A DNA stretch of 64,000 bases, taken from Calditrichia bacterium (GTDB lineage: Bacteria; Calditrichota; Calditrichia; RBG-13-44-9; J075). The notes under the pieces were generated by a model. The model saw nothing but the letters and a program-made list of their open reading frames with translations, made no database searches and was not told the origin of the DNA. The stretch lies in NCBI GenBank assembly GCA_028284445.1, contig JANQRS010000068.1:141300-205299 (forward strand). Reading direction: 5' to 3'. A program made the translations under genes and the position numbers. The stretch's first letter is position 1. Every line of letters starts with the position of its first letter. This document shows, in pieces, positions 28,254 to 37,047 of this stretch.

Positions 28254-29900
28254 ATGAAGGAACAAGTGTTGGTCATTACCGGCGGTTTGATCACCTCGCG
28301 CGAGACTTCCGTGCTTCATGCGGCTCGCAAGTGGCTGACGCAGGTGCGGCATTCGCAGAACGTCTGGCTGGATGTGAAAGTGAAGACGGTGATTGCCGAA
28401 CCGCTGCTCGCCATGCGCCGGCATATGCGACACCTTGGCACTTCGGTAAAAAATGATATTGCCGAAGCCTACTTTGCCAGCGACTTTGCCCCTCCGGAGC
28501 CACCAAGTCTAACCGAGGTTGTGTTAACGACTCTCCTTCATCAAGCCGGAATGCCTTCCCGCGCGCTTTCGTTGGACCAGCTGTTGCAAGATGATGTCCA
28601 AAACGATCAGCTGCTGGCGTCATCAAGCTGCATTTTCCTCTCTTCAACTTATCTTCATGATCTCAGTGAGCTGGAACCGATTGTTCGTCGCATTAAGCGC
28701 CCGCACAATCGCATTGTGATCGGCGGAGCGCTGGCCGGAGTCATTCATCCGCAGTGGGAAGGCATGCCGGATGTTGACGTGCTGGCAATCGGCTATGGTG
28801 AAATGTTAGTGCCCTGTCTGGTGGATTGGATGCGGAGTGGTTATGAAAAACTGACGCCGCCGGAAGCCGGGCGAATCGAGGATCGCCAACATTCTCGCTT
28901 TCTATACAGCGGCGTGCCGAGAACGACGAGTCTTGATTTCCTGGTGACACCGGACTGGAAATTGACGGAAGCAGAGCACCAGCAGCAATACAAGACAATC
29001 TACTATGAAAGCGTTAGAGGATGTCCTTATCGCTGCAGCTTTTGTAATTATCCTTATCTCTTCGACGACAAACGATTTCGCTATAAGAGTGCCGAGAAAA
29101 TGGCGGATGACTGGCAGCGCTACTGTGATACCATGGATATCGACTATATTGTTTGTCTCGATTCGCTGTTCACAATGCCGCGACGGCGGTTAAAGGCTTT
29201 TTGCGAATTGCTGGTAAAACGCCGTATCAACGTCAAATGGATTTGTTATGCCCGCGCTGATGATCTAGCAGACGAGGAAACGGTAGTATTGATGAAGGCG
29301 GCCGGTGCACACCAGGTGCAAATCGGGGTTGAAAGCGGTGATCAGCAGCAGTTGCAGAATATGAACAAGGCCTGTACGGTTGAAGCGAATCAACGCGCAC
29401 TCGAAAATTGCCGACGCTACGGTCTGACTTCGGTTGTGTCACTGATTGTCGGTTTTCCCGGTGAAACAGCGGCTTCGCTTGAGCGAACCTATCAGTTCCT
29501 GAAGGCAGCTCCGCCGGACTTTTATTTCCTGGCGACATTTAGCACCAGGGTTGCCGGTGTGCCAGTGTTGCAGGCCGAAAGCCGGCGGCAGTTCGGGCTG
29601 GAAGCGGCCGACAATTTATTCAGTATGGCGCCCTATTGGCGGCACGATACGATGTCCTGTGCGGATGTCGGCAATCACGTGCGGGATTTGGATTTACGGA
29701 TTATGAACGAGAAAATTTCCTTGAACGCCACTCTGTTCTATCAGGGTATGTTGGGATTTCAAGCATCACAACGGGAGGCCTTGCTGGATTTTCAGCAGGA
29801 AGCGGTTTCCAGCGGTCCACTGACGCGGGCGGCGTTTAATGCACTAAACGCCTGGATTGACCGGCGTTTGAGCAAGGATGTGAGCAGCCACTTTAAATAA
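28254..29900 (+). CDS. B12-binding-type radical SAM protein
   Basis: The 548-residue protein has an N-terminal region, a cobalamin-binding-like domain at about residues 100-190 ('RIVIGGALAG', 'VDVLAIGYGEMLVPCLVDWM') and a radical SAM domain with cluster cysteines C257, C261 and C264 in 'GCPYRCSFC'. 'QIGVESGDQQQLQNMNK' is the usual SAM-binding region. The DxHxxG cobalamin motif is absent, as in many members. The reaction is unknown; its genomic position gives no clear substrate. The start codon has only a weak upstream purine motif. Confidence 0.85.
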   Translation: MKEQVLVITGGLITSRETSVLHAARKWLTQVRHSQNVWLDVKVKTVIAEPLLAMRRHMRHLGTSVKNDIAEAYFASDFAPPEPPSLTEVVLTTLLHQAGMPSRALSLDQLLQDDVQNDQLLASSSCIFLSSTYLHDLSELEPIVRRIKRPHNRIVIGGALAGVIHPQWEGMPDVDVLAIGYGEMLVPCLVDWMRSGYEKLTPPEAGRIEDRQHSRFLYSGVPRTTSLDFLVTPDWKLTEAEHQQQYKTIYYESVRGCPYRCSFCNYPYLFDDKRFRYKSAEKMADDWQRYCDTMDIDYIVCLDSLFTMPRRRLKAFCELLVKRRINVKWICYARADDLADEETVVLMKAAGAHQVQIGVESGDQQQLQNMNKACTVEANQRALENCRRYGLTSVVSLIVGFPGETAASLERTYQFLKAAPPDFYFLATFSTRVAGVPVLQAESRRQFGLEAADNLFSMAPYWRHDTMSCADVGNHVRDLDLRIMNEKISLNATLFYQGMLGFQASQREALLDFQQEAVSSGPLTRAAFNALNAWIDRRLSKDVSSHFK

Positions 29901-30088
29901 AATTGTTGGCGTACGCCTGCAGCGGTCACAGCGGCTATCTGCCAGGATCGTCACTTTGCATTTACCAAGAGTGGTTGAGGATTCTTTGCACTTCAAGGAA
30001 ACCCAATGTGGTTAGCGTTATGGGATAAAGGGGTAAGCCTGGCTGTGTCGGTCAGATTATCAACCCAAACAAACTTGGAATCGTTCTC

Positions 30089-30670
30089 ATGGTCAAAGAA
30101 AAAGACAACGTAACAATGCTACTCGGACAGCTGGTCTCTGGCGATCAAAAAGCTGCCGAAGAGCTAATGCCTCTCGTTTATGAACACCTCAAACGAATTG
30201 CCCACCGGCAGCTTCAGCGGGAAAGATCCGACCATACACTTAATACAACTGCCCTGGTGCACGAAGCCTATATGAAGCTGGTTGACCAGGATCGTGTTTC
30301 CTGGAAAAATCGCTCGCATTTCTATGCGATCTCCTCTCAGGCCATGCGCCGTATTCTCGTGAACTATGCCATTACCCGCAAAGCGCAAAAGCGCGGCGGG
30401 GGACAGGCTGTTGTTTCTTTTGATGAACAATTTTTTGTGCAGGAAGCAAAAGCAGATGAATTGATTGCGCTGGATGAGGCGCTCCAGGAGTTGGCCAAGT
30501 TGAGCGAGCGGCAAAGCAAGGTGGTTGAATGCCGCTTTTTTGGCGGCATGACCGGGGAAGAAATTGCCGAAATGCTGGGCGTCTCCCTGGCAACAGTGCG
30601 TCTTGATTGGCGATTGGCGAAAGCCTGGCTGAGCCGGCGGTTGTCGGATAATGCCGATGCTGCTGAATAA
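30089..30670 (+). CDS. ECF-subfamily RNA polymerase sigma factor (TIGR02999-like)
   Basis: The 193-residue protein has sigma region 2 at about 20-90 ('MPLVYEHLKRIAHRQLQRER', 'LVHEAYMKLVDQ') and region 4 at about 130-185 ('LSERQSKVVECRFFGGMTGEEIAEMLGVS'). It belongs to the type frequently paired with Ser/Thr kinases. No anti-sigma factor is adjacent; the kinase gene starts 170 bp downstream. A palindromic repeat lies between them, so co-transcription is possible but not proven. Confidence 0.92.
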   Translation: MVKEKDNVTMLLGQLVSGDQKAAEELMPLVYEHLKRIAHRQLQRERSDHTLNTTALVHEAYMKLVDQDRVSWKNRSHFYAISSQAMRRILVNYAITRKAQKRGGGQAVVSFDEQFFVQEAKADELIALDEALQELAKLSERQSKVVECRFFGGMTGEEIAEMLGVSLATVRLDWRLAKAWLSRRLSDNADAAE

Positions 30671-30713
30671 GTGCTGCACAGTGATTGCTCTGGCGATTGA
30701 GTAAAGCCGGCTT

Positions 30714-30741
30714 GTCCCCCCGGGGGAGATAAAGGGGGGAC
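30714..30741. repeat. C5/G5-armed palindrome, copy 2
   Basis: GTCCCCCC (30714-30721) pairs with GGGGGGAC (30734-30741), with GGGGAGATAAA between. It is a shorter member of the family seen at 24811, 48154, 51541 and 56477, and sits between the sigma factor and kinase genes. Confidence 0.7.
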
Positions 30742-30839
30742 GATTCTGTAGGCAATGTTTTCAAATTTCTACCGTAAATTTATCACTTCTTACCTTTTTC
30801 TCTGCGTTATCAGATGTGTACCATAAATGAGTAAATGTT

Positions 30840-33770
30840 ATGACGACCGATATGTGGAACAGGGTTCGCGAAGTTTTTGCCGATGCGCTTGAAGTGGCGC
30901 AGGCAGACCGGCTTGATTTTATTCGAAAGGCCTGCGACGGCAACGAAGCGATGTACCACGAAGTTGTCTCCCTCCTGGATGCCGACGCAAATACCCATGA
31001 TATTCTCAAGGGGCAGGCGTATGATCTGCTCAAGAAAGTCTCTGAAGATCCTGAATATGAGCATATAGGCTCGTATCAGCTCCTGGAGCTACTCGGCGTC
31101 GGTGGCATGGGCAAAGTGTATTTGGCCAGACGCAATGAGGGCGGTTTTGAGCAGTCTGTTGCCCTGAAGCTGGTGCGCAATAATCTGAATACTGAACGTG
31201 CCGCAGAGCGATTTCGGGCGGAGAGGCAGATCCTGGCGAAGCTGCATCATCCCAATATTGCCCAGCTCTATGATGGCGGCTTCACCAAAGATGGATTGCC
31301 TTTCTTTACCATGGAATATGTGGATGGGGTGCCGGTGACGGACTACTGCAATCAACAGCGCTTGTCGATCGCAGAACGCCTTCGTCTGTTCATGGATATC
31401 TGCGCCGCTGTTCACTATGCGCATCAAAACCTGATTGTCCACCGTGATATAAAACCGGGCAATATCCTGGTGACTGCTGACGGGCAGGTAAAACTGCTGG
31501 ATTTTGGCATCGCCAAATTCATGACGCTTGATAAAGAACAGGATGCTCTTACTCGCGAAGGTGAGCGCATTTTGACCCCCTTTTATGCCTCTCCCGAACA
31601 AATTCTTGGTGAGGCTGTAACCACTGCCAGCGACATCTATTCACTGGGGGCAGTGCTGTATCAATTGCTGACCGGAAAACGCCCTTTCCAGGGGGATGAT
31701 GCGACGCCATTTGTGCTTCACCAGCAAATTACCGAGGAAGAGCCGCCACGCCCTAGCACGGCGATAACCGATCATGCCCACGTTGATGGTTCGGACCAGA
31801 CAAGCGAGGTCGCATTTCGTCCCGGAACGGCAGTGGGTGAGATTCGCCGCCAGCTAAGTGGTGACCTTGACAACATCTGTTTGATGGCCTTGCGCAAGGA
31901 ACCGGATCGTCGCTATGAATCCGCTGCGCAACTGGCTGCTGATATTCAGAATTATCTCGGTAATCGTCCGGTAAATGCGCGCCCCGCTACCTGGGGATAT
32001 CGAACAGCCAAATTCATTGCCCGCAACAGGGTTGCCACGGCGATTAGCACACTTGCGGTGCTTGTTCTCATTAGTATGGCCAGTTTTTATACTGTAAACC
32101 TTCGGGCTGAGCGGGATAAGGCGCAGTTAGAGGCTCGCAAATCGGCGCAGATTTCAGGATTTTTATCCGACCTTTTCGATGTCTCGGATCCGGAAAACTC
32201 GCTGGGCGAAACTATCACAGCTCGCGAGTTGCTTGATCGCGGCGCTCGCGAGGTGGAATACGGCTTGGCAGAGCAGCCGGGTGTTCAGGCAGATATGCGG
32301 GAAGAAATTGGCAATGTCTATCGCAAACTTGGCCTGTATGATCAGTCGGAGCCATTGATCCGTAAGTCCCTGGAACAGCGTCGGGAGCTTTTCGGTAATG
32401 TGCATCAGGATGTCGCTGAAAGCCTCGCCAGCCTTGGCTGGTTGCTCGTCGACCAGGGCAAATATGAGGAGGCTGCTGAGACCTTTTCGATGTCTCGGGA
32501 AATATATCAAAAGCTCTATGGTGAAAATAATATCAGGGCCATTGAAATGGAAAGCCTGCTGGGTCGGGTTTACACCCTGCAACGGAAAGATTCACTGGCG
32601 CTTGTTCATCTCGAAGCCTCTTTTTTGGAGGCAAAGGCGGTTCTGGGTGCGGACAATCCTGAGCTGACGCATTATATGGGGGATCTTGCATCCGGATACA
32701 AAAATTACGGTCAGTATGATGAAGCGGAAAGCATCATGCGAGAGGTGTTGACAATCCGCAAAGACGCTTACGGCGACCAGGATCCGAGGGTAGCCAGCAT
32801 CTTGTATCGATTAGGGCGGCTGATGTATGTTCGACGCGACCTGGCGCAGGCAGATTCTTGTTTTCAGGCCAGCTATGAAGTCCAGCGCCAAATTTATGGC
32901 CCGGATCATCCCGCGGTTGCCGACCTAATGCAAAACATGGCCGAGGTGGCAAAATCAAGGCGGGATTATCCTCGTGCAGATTCTCTCTTCCGTGAGAGCC
33001 TCGCGATTCGTTTACGGGCATATGGCGAAGAGCACCCATCGATTGCGACCACTAAAGATTACATTGCCCGCATCCTGCGCCGACAAAAACGGTATGACGA
33101 AGCAATGACCTGGCATCAGGAGGCGCTGGAATTGAAAGTCAAACTCTTGGGTAGGGAACATCCCAGCGTCGGAAATACCCTGAATAATATTGGCCGCGTT
33201 TTGCAATATCGCGGTGATTTACAGGGGGCATTGAAGATTACTAAAGAGGCCCTGGACATTTACGAGAAAGCGACGGTTCGCACCAATCCCAATGCCGCAA
33301 CTATTCGGCATAACTACGCCAGGTTATTGAGAGATGTTGGCCGCTATGAGGAATCGGCACTGTTCCTGGAAGAATCGATCGAGACACAGCGAATCATTGT
33401 TGGTCCGGAGCACCGTCGTGTGATGGATGAGCTCAACAACCTTGGCTATGTGCGCCATCAGCTGAAACAGTATGATCTTGCCATCAAAGCCTATCGGGAA
33501 GAGCTAGCCCTGCGCATCAAGACCTCTAAGCCGGGCTACTGGCGAATCGGGCGCGTACAACGCCTGCTTGGACAGTCGCTGGCTGCAGCTGAGCAATTTG
33601 CTGAAGCCGAAGAGATGCTCACCTCGGCTGTCGAACATCTCGAGCCGCATCGGGAAGAGAAAAAAGGCGCCTACCAAAAAAGCCTTGAGGCTGTCGCTGA
33701 ATTCTTCGAGAAGCGGGGAGATGCAGATAAAGCGGCTGAATATCGTGAGACGTTAAAAGGTTTAGAGTAA
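30840..33770 (+). CDS. Membrane-bound Ser/Thr protein kinase with C-terminal TPRs
   Basis: The 976-residue protein has an N-terminal 75-residue region, then a Hanks-type kinase domain at about 78-380: G-loop G86-V-G-G-M-G91, ATP lysine K110, catalytic H201-R-D203 and D221-F-G. A single transmembrane helix follows at about 398-420. The C-terminal part, about 480-960, consists of roughly ten 42-residue TPR units of the kinesin-light-chain type ('LA.LG.L....G.Y.EAE'). The kinase would face the cytoplasm and the TPRs the periplasm. Its pairing with the ECF sigma factor is a recurring arrangement in several phyla and suggests the kinase controls that sigma factor. Confidence 0.93.
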   Translation: MTTDMWNRVREVFADALEVAQADRLDFIRKACDGNEAMYHEVVSLLDADANTHDILKGQAYDLLKKVSEDPEYEHIGSYQLLELLGVGGMGKVYLARRNEGGFEQSVALKLVRNNLNTERAAERFRAERQILAKLHHPNIAQLYDGGFTKDGLPFFTMEYVDGVPVTDYCNQQRLSIAERLRLFMDICAAVHYAHQNLIVHRDIKPGNILVTADGQVKLLDFGIAKFMTLDKEQDALTREGERILTPFYASPEQILGEAVTTASDIYSLGAVLYQLLTGKRPFQGDDATPFVLHQQITEEEPPRPSTAITDHAHVDGSDQTSEVAFRPGTAVGEIRRQLSGDLDNICLMALRKEPDRRYESAAQLAADIQNYLGNRPVNARPATWGYRTAKFIARNRVATAISTLAVLVLISMASFYTVNLRAERDKAQLEARKSAQISGFLSDLFDVSDPENSLGETITARELLDRGAREVEYGLAEQPGVQADMREEIGNVYRKLGLYDQSEPLIRKSLEQRRELFGNVHQDVAESLASLGWLLVDQGKYEEAAETFSMSREIYQKLYGENNIRAIEMESLLGRVYTLQRKDSLALVHLEASFLEAKAVLGADNPELTHYMGDLASGYKNYGQYDEAESIMREVLTIRKDAYGDQDPRVASILYRLGRLMYVRRDLAQADSCFQASYEVQRQIYGPDHPAVADLMQNMAEVAKSRRDYPRADSLFRESLAIRLRAYGEEHPSIATTKDYIARILRRQKRYDEAMTWHQEALELKVKLLGREHPSVGNTLNNIGRVLQYRGDLQGALKITKEALDIYEKATVRTNPNAATIRHNYARLLRDVGRYEESALFLEESIETQRIIVGPEHRRVMDELNNLGYVRHQLKQYDLAIKAYREELALRIKTSKPGYWRIGRVQRLLGQSLAAAEQFAEAEEMLTSAVEHLEPHREEKKGAYQKSLEAVAEFFEKRGDADKAAEYRETLKGLE

Positions 33771-33777
33771 GTACATC

Positions 33778-34025
33778 TTTTGACAGGATGAACAGGACAA
33801 AATGAAAAGACAAAAGCCTTCTGACACAGATTCCCACTGATGAACACTGATCGACACGGATGAATGATCGGGAAAGTAGATTTAGCGGGGGGAAGCTGTT
33901 GTTTATGTCTTTTGTTTATTTACCCGTTTTTTCATCTGTGTTTGTCCGTGAAAATCCGTGTGTATCCGTGTCGAATGGTTTTATCTTTTCATTTTGTCCT
34001 GTTTATCCTGCAAATCCTGTCAAAA
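33778..34025. repeat. ~250 bp palindromic dispersed element, copy A
   Basis: The element is bounded by inverted ends (TTTTGACAGGAT at the left; ATCCTGTCAAAA-like at the right) and has inner arms with 10-bp phased CACNGATGAA units. The centre (GGAAAGTAGATTTAG onward) is not palindromic. Copy B at 40216-40466 is similar along its whole length, roughly 80% by eye, in the same orientation. The two copies bracket the NACHT-FGE gene pair. Confidence 0.8.
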
Positions 34026-34131
34026 AGTATTTCCCACCCCAAGCCGACCTGAAAATATGTATGAAATTTCGCCTTTGTGAATTATATAGATAATAAGCGG
34101 AGTTTTATATTGTCCCTCAAATGAGTGCGGT

Positions 34132-36873
34132 GTGTTTATGTGGGTTGATTTTTCTCAATGGCTGCGGCTGGTTCCCGATGCCATCTCCTGGGATAAATGG
34201 TTGCTGGCAATAATTGCCCTGGCTGGATTTGCGTTTGGCGTATACCAATACCGGATGCGGAAAAGAGACAAGGCCGAAGAAACAGAAATCGGGCTGGAGG
34301 CAACGGACAAACACGAGGAACGCAAAAAGAAAAAAGTCGAAGACTCCGATGAGCGATGGTATCGTCGCACGCTGGAGAAAGATCTCGGCTCAGTCCGAAT
34401 GCTTGGTTTACCCGGAGTTGATAAACAACAGGTTGAGCTGCTGGATACCTTCGTGTCCCTGAACATTAGCCCTACCTGGCGCAGCGAGGAACGCATTGGT
34501 GGTGAGGTGCCGCAGGAAACGCATTCACTGGATCCTGACACGGTGATGAAGCGCGCCTTTGAGAAATACAATATGCTGCTGGTGATTGGAGATCCTGGTT
34601 CCGGTAAAACCACTTTGATGAAATACTATACGATTACCTGCCTGGAGAAAGAGTTCGAGCCGGTAAGCAAGCTGGGTCTAACGGTGCCTCGCCTACCGAT
34701 TTATTTCCCTCTGCGTGAATTGAAGGACAGCGAAGATGGTCAGCTCTTGACCTTCAACAAACAGCTTAGCCTTTGGGCAGAAAAACGCCTGCGGAAAATC
34801 ACGCCTGCCACCTTCCAGCAATGGCTGCAGAATAAGCACACCTTGATTTTGTTTGATGGCCTTGATGAAATTAGCAGTCTCGATAAACGCCGGCGGGTCT
34901 GTGAGTGGATCAAACAGACCGCTGAAGGGTTGCATAAAGCGCGCTTCGTTGTGACGTCGCGCTGGACCGGCTATCGAAAAGCAGATGGCATTGAGTTGGA
35001 ATGTGACCACATGCGTAGTGATATCACTGATTTTACAGCCGAGCAGCAGGCTGACTTTTTACGGGCCTGGTTTCCGGCTGCTTATTGCCAGGAATATCGC
35101 GATCCAAAAACGGATCCCGATGCTGACGTTTGGCGAGAAAATCAACGGGCAATGGGCTTGGGTAAGGCGGAAGCAATTGTTGAGTATCTATTGCGGGAAG
35201 AAAATAAGGCCATTCGTGAATTGTCCGGAACCCCGATGTTATTGCAGATAATGGCTATTATTTGGAAGGAGCGCGAATTCCTTCCCAATGGCCGCGGTGA
35301 GCTCTATAATTCTGCCCTGATTTACATGCTGCAATATCGTGATGCCCGCCGTAAGCTGGATCCACTGCTGCCGAGCAAGGAAGCGATGCTCATCCTGGAG
35401 CCATTGGCGCTATGGATGCAGGAAAACCTCAATACCGATGAAGTGGAAAAAGCAGCCTTCCATGAACGCATGCAGCCATTAATAGATAGTATTCGCAGCG
35501 GTATAAGCGCTGAAGATCTATGCGCCAACTTGCGTGATCGCGCCGGTATTATTGCTGAATATGGGGACCTGCACTACGTTTTTCGCCACAAGAGTTTTCG
35601 GGAATATCTGGCAGGGTTAGAACTGGTAAAAGTATGCCGGGCAGATAAGACCCATTTTGCGCGCCTGGCAGAGCGCATGGAGGAAGACTGGTGGGAAGAA
35701 CCGCTGCGCTTTTTCATGAACGAGTCGGATGGTGCCCTCTTTGAAGGGATGATGCGGGCAATTTTTGGAGGTCCGGCCACCAAGCGACTGAGCGATAAAG
35801 CCAGTAAACTCTTGCGCCTTCTGGCTAACGATGCCCGTCAGCGTCCGGTTGAGGCACTGGCTGAAATCTTGAAAAATGTAGAAATTAACTCTGATACTGA
35901 GAGATATTTACTGGATGTCATGAAGCAAATTGATTCCCGGCAAGCCCGTAGCGCGGTGCAGAATTTTCTCGAAAAGCAGCCTGATTCGTCCCGTGCCCGT
36001 GAACTGGTGGCCGAATGGCGCAGTGAAGAAGATATTCAGACTGGTGTTGCAGTGGAAGCGGCTGTATTTGATTCGTCTCAAAAATCCTTCCTCAATCCCC
36101 TGGAATACAATGCGGAATACATATTGATCCCCGGCGGCACTTATCAATACTCGGTGACCCAGCAGGCGGAAGTTGTTCCCGACATCTATTTTGCCAAATA
36201 TCCGTTAACCTTTAAACGCTATCAGCGATTTATTCGCTATTTAAGCGGAGCTGAGCCGGAATTACAGCAGCAATTATCTCTGTCAGAGTTTAGCCGGATC
36301 GTTCGCCAGCGGAGTGAAACGGTCGAAAGTTTAATTGACTATTTGCCGCCAACTGTTGAAGCGTGGGCGGAGAACTGTCAGTCAACATATGAGGACAATA
36401 AAAAATTTAATGGCGACGACCAACCGGTGGTGCGGATTACCTGGTTTGATGCACGTATTTACTGTATGTGGTTGACCGCACTCGGCGGCGAAGGCAGTGG
36501 ATGGATATATGACTTGCCGACTGAGGCTGAATGGGAGTGGGCGGCCGGTGGCGGTAAACGAAAATACCCGTGGCGGGAAAAACTGGACGAGCCCACCGAT
36601 CAATTGGCAAATTACAATGGGCATGTTGGTGCCACCACGCCGGTCGGCAACTATCCGGAAGGGGCGACGCCGGAAGGATTATTGGACATTGCCGGGAATG
36701 TCTGGGAGTGGCAGAAAAACAAAGTTAGCGAAGGTAGCGACCGGCGCTCTTTGCGGGGCGGGTCTTGGCTCAGCGTCGCTAGCCGTCTGCGCTGTTCCGC
36801 TCGCAGCAGCCATCATCCTGCTTCTCGCGGCTCCGCTCTCGGTTTTCGGGTAGTTCGTCGCCAGCTGTCGTGA
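34132..36873 (+). CDS. Membrane-anchored NACHT ATPase with C-terminal FGE-sulfatase (C-type-lectin fold) domain; DGR-type variable tail
   Basis: This 913-residue protein has an N-terminal transmembrane helix (about 22-41), a charged linker, a NACHT domain with Walker A G153-D-P-G-S-G-K159-T-T and Walker B L-I-L-F-D242-G-L-D-E, then a helical sensor-like region. An FGE-sulfatase domain fills about 655-910 ('NPLEYNAEYILIPGGTY', 'PVVRITWFDARIYC', 'LPTEAEWEWAA', 'GNVWEW', 'SLRGGSWL', 'GFRVVRR'). The last 40 residues lie in a variable region (see 36745-36864). Proteins of this design are STAND-type sensors, and the FGE domain would be the ligand-recognition part. The frame starts at GTG 34132; ATG 34138 is an equal candidate. 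A paralogue follows. Confidence 0.9.
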   Translation: MFMWVDFSQWLRLVPDAISWDKWLLAIIALAGFAFGVYQYRMRKRDKAEETEIGLEATDKHEERKKKKVEDSDERWYRRTLEKDLGSVRMLGLPGVDKQQVELLDTFVSLNISPTWRSEERIGGEVPQETHSLDPDTVMKRAFEKYNMLLVIGDPGSGKTTLMKYYTITCLEKEFEPVSKLGLTVPRLPIYFPLRELKDSEDGQLLTFNKQLSLWAEKRLRKITPATFQQWLQNKHTLILFDGLDEISSLDKRRRVCEWIKQTAEGLHKARFVVTSRWTGYRKADGIELECDHMRSDITDFTAEQQADFLRAWFPAAYCQEYRDPKTDPDADVWRENQRAMGLGKAEAIVEYLLREENKAIRELSGTPMLLQIMAIIWKEREFLPNGRGELYNSALIYMLQYRDARRKLDPLLPSKEAMLILEPLALWMQENLNTDEVEKAAFHERMQPLIDSIRSGISAEDLCANLRDRAGIIAEYGDLHYVFRHKSFREYLAGLELVKVCRADKTHFARLAERMEEDWWEEPLRFFMNESDGALFEGMMRAIFGGPATKRLSDKASKLLRLLANDARQRPVEALAEILKNVEINSDTERYLLDVMKQIDSRQARSAVQNFLEKQPDSSRARELVAEWRSEEDIQTGVAVEAAVFDSSQKSFLNPLEYNAEYILIPGGTYQYSVTQQAEVVPDIYFAKYPLTFKRYQRFIRYLSGAEPELQQQLSLSEFSRIVRQRSETVESLIDYLPPTVEAWAENCQSTYEDNKKFNGDDQPVVRITWFDARIYCMWLTALGGEGSGWIYDLPTEAEWEWAAGGGKRKYPWREKLDEPTDQLANYNGHVGATTPVGNYPEGATPEGLLDIAGNVWEWQKNKVSEGSDRRSLRGGSWLSVASRLRCSARSSHHPASRGSALGFRVVRRQLS
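36745..36864 (+). other. Candidate DGR variable region VR1 (3' end of first NACHT-FGE gene)
   Basis: The 120 bp segment (residues 872-911) aligns without gaps to 40030-40149 of the second gene. Blocks CGC...CTC (27 bp), CTGCGCTGTTCCGCTCGC and the terminal GGTTTTCGGGT...CAG are identical apart from GTA/GTG. Thirteen other codons differ: 22 substitutions, all at codon positions 1 or 2, with the third base (C or T) always kept. This is expected when AAC/AAT template codons are adenine-mutagenised. The position in the C-type-lectin-fold tail is the usual DGR target site. Confidence 0.85.
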
Positions 36874-36882
36874 ATTCGCTAG

Positions 36883-36910
36883 AAGCATCGTTTCGCTGCG
36901 CGACATGCTT
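36883..36910. other. Short inverted repeat just downstream of VR1
   Basis: AAGCAT (36883-36888) and ATGCTT (36905-36910) flank a GC-rich 16-nt centre beginning 9 bp after the stop codon. Several DGR targets have a hairpin or cruciform close after the variable region that helps target recognition. Here the stem is only 6 bp, and no matching structure was found after VR2, so the assignment is weak. Confidence 0.3.
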
Positions 36911-37047
36911 ATGTTATAGCGACACCCCCCTGTATTCGCTAAGATGGAGCGTCTGCTACCTCTTAAAATACACAGATCTGTTTTATGGGCGCCTGGCGAC
37001 ATAATATTTCTAAAAATAGTGAAACCACCACAAAATCTACAATCCTT

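Noticed and set aside
28254..29900. RiPP maturase role for the radical SAM protein
   Set aside because: No precursor-peptide gene or SPASM-type cysteine cluster was seen nearby.
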